From Annona cherimola (taxonomy: Eukaryota; Streptophyta; Magnoliopsida; Magnoliales; Annonaceae): DNA of 64,000 bases. The translations under genes were made by a program, and so were the position numbers. Positions 34,735 through 45,500 of this stretch are shown one piece after another; position 1 is the stretch's first letter; every line of letters starts with the position of its first letter. The stretch lies in contig CM059973.1 in NCBI GenBank assembly GCA_030490835.1, forward strand, positions 82,413,221 to 82,477,220, written 5' to 3'. Below the pieces are notes generated by a model, which saw only the letters and a program-made list of their open reading frames with translations, was not told the origin of the DNA and did not search any database.

Positions 34735-35682
34735 TAGGGGTGCAACTTGGTACCGGGTCTGTCCGAACCTGCCCGACCCGGTACCAAAACAAAAAATGGA
34801 TTTTATTTTTTAGCTTTTTCCAAAATAGACCCGGTTTCAACCCGACCCGTAGAAACCCGAAACCAAACCTGGGTTCGCACCAACCCTGTACCAAAACCCG
34901 ACCCGGTGTAATTTATATAATTTTTTTCATAAATTATACATATTTTTTTGTAATATTAATATATAGGTGACCACTGTATCAATAGATTGGAATGTCGAAC
35001 CATTATACTTAGTGTATTTATATTTAGTTGCTTTGAATAACTGTTATGTGAATTATGTTTGAATTTAAGTTTGCATGATAAATTTATTTTATATCATACT
35101 TTCTGTTAGTATGAGAAATCTGTTAGTTTGAATTTCAGATTGTAGTATAAATTTGATTCATATTTTAAGTTTATTGGTAAGACAAGTGGTCAATTTCTAT
35201 TTTAGCAATTTGTATGATAATGTTTAGTTTCAACTACAATAGTTTGTATGATATGTTCATTTTCTATTTGCTAAACTTGAGTCATTTCCATTAGCTATTA
35301 AATAGAAATGACCAACTAGTCATAAAACTAACTAATTTGCGATTTTTTTGTGTTTATAGGGTGTTGAAAAATTGCCTGCAGAGTTCATTCAAAGAATATT
35401 GTAGAATTCAGCATGATGTTGCAGAATTTAGCATGAGACTTAACTTCATAAACACAGGTATGTATATTCCAATAATTTTCTTTTAGATTACAATTAAATT
35501 TGGAAAAAAAACAGTTTTTTGGTAACTCGAATTATAACCCGAAACCAAACCGAAACCAATGCAAACCCGGTCCTAACCCGGATTAAATTCTTAGGGTTAG
35601 GGTTTGGGTTTACTCCAACCTGGTTGGCTTAGGGTTTGGGTTCACTCTAACCCGGTATAACCTGACCCGAGTTGCACCCCTA
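34735..35682. mobile_element. hAT-type non-autonomous element H5
   Basis: Begins TAGGGGTGCAACTTGG and ends CGAGTTGCACCCCTA. Subterminal sequence is rich in CCCGACCCG, GGTACC and AACCCGG motifs. Flanks GTGGTTTT and ATGATTTC agree in only 5 of 8 positions, so the TSD is eroded or the termini have shifted. The TIR is closest to H2. Confidence 0.72.
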
Positions 35683-35764
35683 ATGATTTCTATTTGACTC
35701 GCGTTATCCATAGGTTGAACTTGCTCTTTAACTGCTAGTGAACGCATGCACACGGTCCACGTAG

Positions 35765-35985
35765 CTTTGGTAAATCTGTGTACAAAAATTTAATTTTTAA
35801 AATTTTTTATAAAATTTTTTTTGTAAGCGTATTTAATTTATTAATCAATTTTTACCATTTCGGGAGCTTGTAAATATTTCTGATTTTAAAAAAATATCTA
35901 CAAGCTTCATAAATGGTAAAATTTAATATTTATGTTAAATATGCTTTTAAAAAATAAAAAATATTTTTTTTAATCTTAATACACC
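35765..35985. mobile_element. Foldback MITE, family A
   Basis: Arms TTTTTACCATTTCGGGAGCT and GCTTCATAAATGGTAAAATT are inverted around a centre near 35888. Ends are AT-rich and not sharply defined. Confidence 0.55.
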
Positions 35986-35989
35986 GAAA

Positions 35990-36780
35990 TTACGTCCACC
36001 TGACTGAATCGTATACCTTTTTAACAGCAGCCGTGATCGCATGTAGCATGGAATCGGGCCAACGAAAGGGAAACGGGCGCCTTTACCTCTGGTACAGATA
36101 CACGCACACGGTACACCGCGCAGAAACAGGGCAGCCAGCCTGGTTCCCACGGCAGCTCCTCGACAGCTAGCATACCCATCCAATAATATAAAACTCACGT
36201 GCATGCCACCTAATAAATCAGGCTGGTGCATTCCTCTTCCCCCAAACAAAAAAGGAAACATGGATGTAACGAACGCTCTCTGTCACATGCTCATGTCACA
36301 GCTTCACATGCTTCGGCCGGAAAGCGAGAGGAAGACCCAGTTTCTCTTTGCAATCTGCGCCACATGCCTACTACCTACTACCTACCTTACCCACCATGTC
36401 GTTTCCCATTTCCCACATGCTCGACCGAGACGCACGTGCGCGGACAGTGGGAAACCATTTTTTATTGGCTGGCGCCCAGTCGAACTCCAGATTCCCATGC
36501 ACCCGGGTTTTTAAATTGGGAAAGAGGGGATCGTGTGGCCCCACGAATCCGGACGGAGAAAGGACTTGGTCGGGGAATCACGAGGGCAGAGAATTATGCC
36601 CAGGCGCCAGCCCCAGCCCAGCTCATCTTTTTATTGTGGATGTGGGGCCCAGCATTTCCTGATCTGGACCGTCTATCATGTCCGCCATTGGGGGAGGGCT
36701 TCGTATTTGGGACCCGACGTCAGATTCAAGGGTGGCTTAAAGCCTTAAATCGTTAATAAACGTCTACTGCTCTGTGCTGT
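35990..36780. other. GC-rich intergenic block, no supported gene
   Basis: Open frames on both strands, the longest 176 codons (36226-36756 plus). They overlap in several frames and lack family motifs. GTGGGGCCC (36641-36649) and CACGTG-like cores occur, so promoter-type or former exonic DNA is possible. Confidence 0.45.
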
Positions 36781-36865
36781 TGCTGCACGGGCAGGGCCGC
36801 ATCAGATAGTCTTTGATGGGTTTTGCTGGTGGAGAATTTTAAGGGGCTGTACGCCTGTACCAGAA

Positions 36866-37100
36866 TTTTTTTTTAAATGGTACTTGTATTTTATAAAGCT
36901 CTCGTCATTACAGTATTCATATTTCATCCAAACCAAGGACTACCCAGGGAAGATAAGCTTCCACAAATTAGTAAAAAAGACACAGCTCTCATGTGAAGGG
37001 GAATGCAGCCCCCACCCAGTATCGAACCGGGAACATGTGTTCATGAGGACGAAGCCCCTACCACATGCATTAGTTGCTGGCGGTGAGGCTGCGCCAAACT
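36866..37100 (-). mobile_element. tRNA-derived SINE on the minus strand
   Basis: On the minus strand it starts near AGTTTGGCGCAGCCTCACCG, has A-box-like AATGCATGTGGTAGGGGC and a B box GGTTCGATACTGG, then GGTGGGGGCTGCATTCCCC. It ends GGATGAAATATGAATACTG with A-rich sequence (T run 36866-36874 on the plus strand). It looks related in layout to 3114-3395. TSD not identified. Confidence 0.65.
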
Positions 37101-37104
37101 TGGT

Positions 37105-39045
37105 TTGCCTTAATTTTAATGATAATTTAATTTGTAAAAATTTAAACTCGTAACTCAATTTGTATTATTAAGCACAGGCTGAACGCAAAGAAAGAAAGGA
37201 AAAAAATGCAAGAGTAACTAACTTTATGTTTAGATACGATAAAATTGTTTTTTTTTTTTTTTTTGAGGGTGGAATTAATAGTACTTAATTCCAAGGAAGG
37301 TGTGTCATGCTTGAAATGTAAAAAGAATAAAATTATTTCCTTGCAGGAGGTAAGAGACTTCGTAGCTAGTAATACCTTAAGGGAAGATATGTTATTGGAT
37401 TTTTGGAAAAATAAAAGAGGAAAAACAAGTATTGACATTATCCAAGTACGGAAAACAGCCACATATATACTAGTCTCGAGTTTAAACAACCAAATGCAGG
37501 GCTCACGATATCAAATTTCAACATTGCTATAAATAAAACATCTGAAATATAATTAGATCACCTAGATAGCATCTTTCATAAGACATAAGTACAAGGGAGC
37601 GGTCTAATACAATATACAATCCATTCCATGTAAATTTCAACTCAACCGATTGATTTTTTTCTTTTTGAAAATTTTAAACCATTTATAGTATTCATCCATG
37701 TGTGTTTAGTAATGATTCCAAAAATCAAGTGCTTCGAAAACATTTAGATATTAGCTTAAAATTTTCAAATAAAAAATCAAAAGGTTGCATTAAAATTTCC
37801 ATGCAATGGGTTGTATTAGATTGCTCCCCTTATCCAATAAATATACATCTAATAATGAACATTATATACGCTTTAGATTTTGGAAAAAAATGTTTTTAGA
37901 ATGAAAAGATCCAGAGGCTGCGTTAAAATTTTCATGCAAGTGTTGTATTAGATTATTCCCCTAATTATAATTAATATTTATATCTGAATCACAATAAAGT
38001 CCTATAGCATATTCATATTAAAAAATATATCAGACAGAACATTTCATTTAGCCCATTAGCCGTTAAAAACAACGTCGGACAACAGACAAATTGTTCATCT
38101 AATCCGCTGTAGAAAATTCATATCACGAAAAAGAAAAATTCGGATTGAGGCAAACGCGGATCTGAAAACCCAAATCTTATTTGCACAGTAATATAAGATT
38201 TATCTTATAAAATAGGAAAATTTCCAAATATATCTAAACCATAATTTCTTATATACCTGTGTATTTTCAATAATTCCTCTTATACTCATAAAATTTTTCC
38301 AAAATTTCTCCTATTTCTACTTCATTAGGATCTTTTAGCAATTAACATATATGTAAAATAACTAATATATATATATACACGCTGATTTAAGGTTGTGGAA
38401 GTATACTTTTGTTGAAGATATTAACCTTCACATTCCATTTTTATGAGTTGACGCTATTTCTTCAAACTTTTTCTTATTCGCAAGGGTATATTAGTTATTT
38501 CAAATGTTTGTTAATGGAAGTTGCTAGTAAGCCTCAACAGTGTAAGAATGGAAGGAAAATGAGCAGATATGAGAGAAATTATTGAAAATATATTAGTTAT
38601 AATTAAAATTTGTAGATATAATTAGAATTTCTTATTTTATAATATGAAATTTTAAATTATGCACTATACATATTGAACTTTTAAGGATATATAAAACTCA
38701 TGATCTTATCCTGATATTTTAATTTGGTGGTATTTGGTCTATTTTCATTAATTATTTAGTATTTTCTCCAAATGTTTTTCCTATCATTGTTACTTGCATT
38801 TCTACTCTACTTATCTCTAATTACGTTATTTTGATTCATATCCAATATCTTATTATGTCAAAATTTTGAAATTTTTCTCTTTTTTGAAATTCTCAATAGA
38901 TAATAATGAAATAATGAAGGAAGGAAGGCGTGAGGTTAAGATATTTTGATGATTTGACGGATTGTTCAACTTACTTTTAGTTAATTTATAGGATCTATGA
39001 GACTATAGGTGTTTGGGAATGTGAATGTAGGAAAGCGGTTTTTTT
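37105..39045. other. AT-rich intergenic DNA, no gene
   Basis: Contains ATTGTTTT with a 16-T run near 37246 and a loose inverted pair (38210-38650). Frames up to 115 codons (37142-37489 minus) are low-complexity K/F/S-rich sequence. Confidence 0.45.
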
Positions 39046-39048
39046 TAA

Positions 39049-39294
39049 GAGTATGTTTGGAAAGTTATAAAACTTTTGGATGAAAGATTTTTGAAATAAA
39101 AGTTTTTAAATTGAAATAAAATAATATAATATAATAAGAGTAATGACGATGAGTAAAGAGAATAAAGTTTACGTAAAATATTTGAAAAGTAGGCTAATTG
39201 TATTGAAAAATGTAAAGAAATGATTATAAATAGTATAATAATGGAGAGTGAAAAGTTTTAGTTTGACATTTTTTATTATTTGCCAAACACACCC
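39049..39294. mobile_element. AT-rich MITE, family B, both ends present
   Basis: Left end GAGTATGTTTGGAAAGTTAT and right end TATTATTTGCCAAACACACCC fit the consensus GGGTGTGTTTGGCAAATAATA inverted. The interior has GAGTAATGACGATGAGTAAA and GAGAGTGAAAAGTTTTAG, which recur in other copies. TSD not clear. Confidence 0.65.
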
Positions 39295-39581
39295 AAAAAT
39301 TGTGACAGCGATGTAATAATGTAAAGATAAAGTAGAATAGATATTACAGTTGCACGATAAAATGATTAGAATATAAGATGAAAATGAAAAAAGTACAATA
39401 ATTAAAATAAATAAAATGATTAAAATGTATGAAAAATATTATTCTCACTTCCCACTCTCCTCCCATGTTACTAAACAAACCCTATAACGCTGTTAGCTAA
39501 CTACTATTACTTTCACATGGTGCATTCAGGCATTAAGTGAACAGCTTGAGTCATTAAGTTAGCATGAATGCGGGGAACTCA

Positions 39582-39913
39582 TCTTATGCTTCGAGCTCAA
39601 TGCTCGTGGGTGTATAAACCTTTTGTTTTTTAGTTTTTTTTTATTTTTTTTATAATATTGTTAATCTAGGTATATAAATTTTTACCATTTTTGGAGTATT
39701 TTAGATATTTATTTTTAAAAATCAGTAGCATTTTAGTAATTTTAAATTACCTAAAATGCCACTAATTTTCAAAAATAAAAAAATATCTAAAATACTCCAA
39801 AATTGGTAAAAATTAATATATATATATATATATTAAATATACTTAGATTAACAGTTTTATAAAAAAAAATTCAAAAAAAATAAAAATGGGTGTATGCACC
39901 TGGGAGCATACGA
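39582..39913. mobile_element. Foldback MITE, family A, well preserved
   Basis: Ends: ATCTTATGCTTCGAGCTCAA then TGCTCGTGGGTGTATA, and GGGTGTATGCACCTGGGAGC then ATACGACC. Arms ATTTTTACCATTTTTGGAGT / ACTCCAAAATTGGTAAAAAT pair. The centre is GCATTTTAGTAATTT / AAATTACCTAAAATGC. About 330 bp, one long potential hairpin. Confidence 0.75.
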
Positions 39914-40081
39914 CCAAGTCCCCATAAATGTATGACTTGATTTGGTTTATTGGGCAAATATGGTAAAACAAAGAAAATGTGGTGAACCAGAATTTTTTTT
40001 TTTTTTTAAATTTCAATATATGTATAAGAGTTACTTAGATCTCTTACCATATGAAGTTTATAAATTTTAATATGTATTTTA

Positions 40082-41409
40082 AAGGATAATTTACAAATAT
40101 ACCTACTTATTTTGATCATAATTGCATATAAACTTACATAATTTCACCAATAACAAATTACCCCATATAATTGCACTAAAATTGCATCTATGCCCATGTT
40201 AACGGCTGGCGTAAAATGGCAAGATAAATCCCGTTAAGTGAAAATTTCAATTCCGAATTACCCTTCAATTTTGCCCCCTTCACTTTGTCGGTTTGCCCAT
40301 CCTCCAAAACAAAGCTTCCTTGTCACTATACCCATTCTTCCTTTCTTGTTCCTTGTCACTATGCCCATTCTCCCTTTCTTGTCACTGATTACCCCCAGCA
40401 ATGACGCCAATCATCCTCCCCTTCCTATAAAATTTATTATTCAGTCAATCAATGGCGATATAGCAACAGATCGAGCTCACGGGAGTATTGCATGTATATA
40501 AACAGAATGACAAGGGAGATTAACAACTGATAGCAAAAAGGGTGATCGATTTGGAAATGCCCTAAAATTTCTAGCTATAGAAGTCCAAATCTGTAGGTTG
40601 GATGAAATTGGAGTAGAATCATAGTTGCCTATTCCTATTAACTTAATTTGCTGCTTGATCTGCTGTGTAATAGCGACTGACGCTCGTTGATGAATCCGTT
40701 AGACTAACATTTGGAAGGATTTTTACCACCGAAAGATCATTCGGCTTGGATCTTCTAATTGATGTCCATTGGGGCCAGATCTGAGTGGGATGTAGTGGGT
40801 CTATTAATTTGAGAAGAGGGTCAAATTGGAGGTGTTGCCGACTTCCGTGGTTGCCAAATCTGTAGCTAGAGCTTGACCGAAGAGAATGAGGGTAACTGTG
40901 GTGGTATGAAGTCGTGCCATCATCAACATCCATGGCTGTGCTCGAAATGGGAAGATGGAGCACTGATGTTCCAGTGGTCTAAGGTGTATGTCCGTTCGTG
41001 CACATTCACTAAATCCAATATCAATGCATGTGAAACTTGAGCATCCATCTGCACCACTGGAAAATGGCAAGCCACGTGTTGTCCACTGTTGGATTTTTTT
41101 TTAATACATCGTTCTTGGAATTGGCTTATGTTGTATGACGTTCGGTAGCTAACCCAACGGAAATGAAATCTGGGATTTGAGAATTGACACCAACTTAAAC
41201 GTAGTAGCCATCTTCGTTCTATGAGGTTTACCTAAATTGAAGGACAATTTTGGAAAAAAATTTAACAGCTCATTCTGATGCTAACCATTGTCTTGGGTAT
41301 GCTTGTAATTTTGGTGAAATTGTGTAAAATTAATCTGTTATTCTTGAAATTATATGGGTATATATACAATTATAGTGAAACGAAGTAGGTATATTTGCTG
41401 ATTATCCTT
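40082..41409. mobile_element. 1.3-kb element with long inverted repeats
   Basis: AAGGATAATTTACAAATATA at the left and the inverse of TATATTTGCTGATTATCCTT at the right start arms of about 120 bp at roughly three-quarters identity by eye (both contain CCTACTT, TTTCACCA, AATAACA). TTAAA lies just outside each end, too short to fix the TSD. Long arms with a unique interior resemble a Mutator-like MULE. The interior has minus-strand frames (88 and 106 codons) without known domains. Confidence 0.6.
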
Positions 41410-41578
41410 AAATTTATGCTATTTTCTTAATTTTTGAAAATTAAAATAAAATATCAAATAAATTTAAAAAATCGTCAAATTCACAATGAAAGATCCAAAT
41501 GGAACTCGTACATTTATTATAAAACTCAAATAATTTTTCTTCTTTCGGCCTTGAACCACCCGCTTTAATTTTAAATAA

Positions 41579-41824
41579 TTTATAATAGATCACCGGGAAG
41601 TCGGAACAACAGCTGAAAAATTAAAAGAAACAAAAAAAAAGAAAAACAATGGAGTTGGAATTGGAAGGGAGGAAGATGTTGCGGCCGAGCCAAAGAGCAT
41701 CATTCAGTTATCGCATCAGCTGAGGAACTCGGGGAACGGCCGAGGAATAAATTCAGGTCCGTCGATGGGGCAAGGCATCGCGTATGAGAATTTCACGGAT
41801 GCTCTGGCGGACCACGCTAGTTGA
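41579..41824 (+). other. Unrecognised 81-codon open stretch
   Basis: Open from the TAA at 41576 to TGA at 41822. The C-terminal half reads REEDVAAEPKSIIQLSHQL, then SGPSMGQGIAYENFTDALAD and HAS, which has normal protein-like composition, but there is no good ATG. It could be a last exon or a relic. It lies about 700 bp past the 3' end of the Cdc14-like gene on the opposite strand. Confidence 0.25.
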
Positions 41825-42539
41825 TGCAAAGGCATTTCATAAACATTAACGCAAGCCCGACAAAAAGCTGTCGAACATAACGAGGATAGGTGAGCGCCTT
41901 AGAACAGCAGATAAATAATGTAGACTGTAGAGATCTACTAGTGCCAGTGGTTGGTCGTTGAGGCGATTTGATATTTCCTCAGTCCATTAAATAGGCGACA
42001 ATGGTGCCAGATCAGTTGAGTGGATTTCAAATTCTCAATGAGATGGGATGGATATTTCTTCTTAATAGTTGCTGCCTCCGTGGAAAGCCATTAAGAATTT
42101 TAGCTCCGGCTCGGTTAAAATGAAAAATAGAAAAAAAAAAAAAAAAAAAAACCTCTCCAGTCTTTCTTAAACTCTTTTTTAAGAGACTTACCGTCTCAGT
42201 TACCTAACCTACCTTTTCTATTATTATCTATCTATATATATTTATTTATTTTTTACTTATTATCATTACTGTTACCATGTCATATCACTCTCCGGCTTTT
42301 CATCAAAATTTTCACCCTAAAATTTCCCCCACTTTGTTTTAACCTTTTCCCAACCTAACCCGTAATGGAAGGAACTCAATTAAAAAATGGATATCATCAT
42401 CAACGTCAAACAGAAAATTCTTGCATCCCGATGAAAAATGCTCAAAAAAGTGAAACAATTACAACAACGGTTTTTTTTTTTTTTTTTTTTGGTTAAAAAA
42501 AAAAATCTACAACTATTACAAGGATTCCCTTCCCTTCCT

Positions 42540-45500
42540 TCAGTACAGCTCCAATGATTCCAGCACCCTTCCTGCCTGGATATGTAGGGCAGTGAGCCTC
42601 CGCTCGGGGTCCAGGGTCGACCCGAATTGGCTTGCAGCCCATATCAACGACGCACTTTTCTCACCCAGAAGTCGTCTTATATCATCGTGGATGTTTGCCA
42701 TGGGAGCTCTGTCTCTTGCATTGATTTGTCCAATGACTAACAGCAGAAACTCAGCACCTTTCAATCTGATTACAAAAGGAAAGTCACAAAACGAATTGTT
42801 GGAAGAGAAGCATCAAGCCAAGAACCACAGGAGGATGAGTATCACGGAATAGTTGTGTTCAAATATTCTGGTTCCAAAACTTACAGATGATCTCCAATCA
42901 CTTAGACCAATTTAACATGAATGGAGTGAGTTTAAAAGAAAGAACAAGAAAAAAAAGGAATTTAAACTGATCAGCGTCCATTGCTTAATTAACATGCGTT
43001 TTTTACCCTAAGACTCACGTTTGTGAAAGTCTCCTTGTCTTCAGTGCAAAAGCTTATTGCTGGTCTCCCTTGACGTTATAGTGAACTATTGCCTGCTTCA
43101 CATTTTTCTACTTTTTGAACAAGTATCATTTAATAAACAAAAGGCTATAATAGAAATGCAGCAGGATTCAAAATCTAAAGTAGCCTAGCCAGACTTAGAC
43201 TTCTTTTTATGTCACGTCTTATTTGTTAGAATAAGCCACTCAAAAAATAAGTTGTAGCTGAACATGTTTATGATACGGTGTGTAATCCCACTTTCCCTGT
43301 AAGCACTAGCCTCAGTGCTTTTTCGACTTATGGGTTTTATTTATTGCATTCTTGCCAATGATGCCCCTCTTAGAACATTTGATAAGCACTAATTCAAGTG
43401 ATCATTTGAAAATAGTTAATCAAATAGATAGCATGTCAGACAAGGCCGCTCGACAAAAATCTGATCATAAACAAAGAAAAGAACCTGTTAAATTTAACTG
43501 TCATAACGATTTATGATAGTGGCACTATTGATTGCTGAGGGCTCACAACATCAAGAATTGCTCGTCAAGTTGTCATCCAATAGTAAGACTATATGAGTTG
43601 CACATATGGCCAAGAATTGAAGGAATCGGATGACAATGAAGTGTGATTTTGACGTTTAGAAGGGGAACTCTGTAGAAAAGAATCTGCCAAGACCAGTAGG
43701 GATAAAACAAGAAATGGACCTGATATTCTCATCCCCTTGTTTGTCTTTCAGAAGCTCTGCAATTTTCTCAATTCCGCGGCATGCCTCAAACTCCTGCAAT
43801 GGATGGGTAGGAAAGATCCATAAACCCAAGAAAAAAACACGCACCACTTTAGCTTGTACTCATGAATATTATGATTTTGCTCTAGTTATCTAGACATTGG
43901 ACAACCTGATCATAAGATTATAAATGTAATGCACAAACCCAGAAAAGTGATCTTGATGCAACACACTGTGTTTAACTTGAGGCCTACTTATAAACCACCA
44001 AGAACTCTCTTCCCTTTTTTATGTGAGATTCGGTTCTGTACTGTTACAATAACAATTAGATTTTTAGATTGTTAAAGATGTATCAAGCAGAAAGCATCAA
44101 CTAGGGAGATTTGACCATAGATTCCAACCAAACAGGCAATGTAAGCAATAAGGCTAATGAAAAAGATTCCCAGTTTATATTTTGCATCTTGTTGGGAATA
44201 TTTTATTTGAGATTTCAGGCATTAAATTAATTTACTTGGAGATTTCATTCATATATCAAATGATCATAGATCAATTCAATGAATGAATTAAATTAGCATT
44301 TCATTTTGAATTTTTATTCTTATGCAACTCAAAAGTTATATTGTGTAAGGACTTTCTCTAAACCTAGCAACATATAATTTATGAAGGCGGCTGACGAATT
44401 AAGAGTAAATTCCTTTTCTTTGGTCTTTAAGTCATTCACCTTTAATGTCATCTTCCCTTTTCTTTCGTCTTTAAGTCATTCACCTTTAATGTCATCTTCC
44501 TTTTCGTCTTCCTTTTAGAGAATACTTTCTCTTTCTTTTAGATTCTTCTCCTCTTTGAAGAATTTTTCTCTAGTTTCTCTCTCTTTTTTATCCTATTAAA
44601 AATCTACTTTCTTTAAAGTCACATAAAGATTTTCTATAAATACAGCAGAATATATTGGAAATTTAGAATTTACAAAGTTGGTTGATGAACTAAGAATAAA
44701 ATTATTTTTCTTTCGTCTTGCAGTCATTCACCTTTAATGTCATCTTTCTTCTCTGATTCCTTTTAGAGGATACCTTCTCTTTCTTTTAGATTCTTCTCTT
44801 CTCTTTGTCAAATCATTGACAAATTCTCTCTCTTCCTATTAAGAAAGTCTACTCCTTTCTTTTAAAGTCTTCCATTTTTGTCATGCTAGAGTTTTTCTAT
44901 TCTACATCAAGGGGCTTGGTAGGTTGGTTTTGCTGAGTTGAAAATAATAAATCTAATCAGTTCCCTCTCATGATGTACGTATTTGTAAATACATTCACTT
45001 GGTATATTAGAATACAAGCAAACAGTCTATTACCAACTTCAGCAAACTTTTACACAAGCATTCATACCTTTGACGGTGAGATGATCCAATATGTAACAAG
45101 TAACCACAATACGTTAGATATTGCAAGGACTCCGGGCAAGTTAACTCATTTTTATTGTAGCATGTCTTAACCATTGAAGAATAGAAGAAAGAATGATCAA
45201 AACGTCTTAAGAGTCATTTTGGTCATGGAGTATATCATCAAGCCTTAAAGAGATATTTTTAAAAAAAAAAATCAAGTAGACTTAAAAGAAAACCATCCTC
45301 AAAACCTGTGCCCTAGTGAAATATCATACCGACTGATTGGTAGGTGAATCCAACATTATTGCAATTAGAGCATCTAAGCATGCACCTCGCTCAAGTATTC
45401 CACGAGTTGATAAAATATTTAATAGCACCTGCAAGAGATCAAACTATGTTCAGACTACTGCAGCGAGCATGACTTAAACAATTCCAGCTTTGTCAACTAA

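Noticed and set aside
36226..36756. 176-codon open frame, the longest single frame
   Set aside because: Three overlapping frames on the same strand are open too, composition is irregular and no family is recognised.
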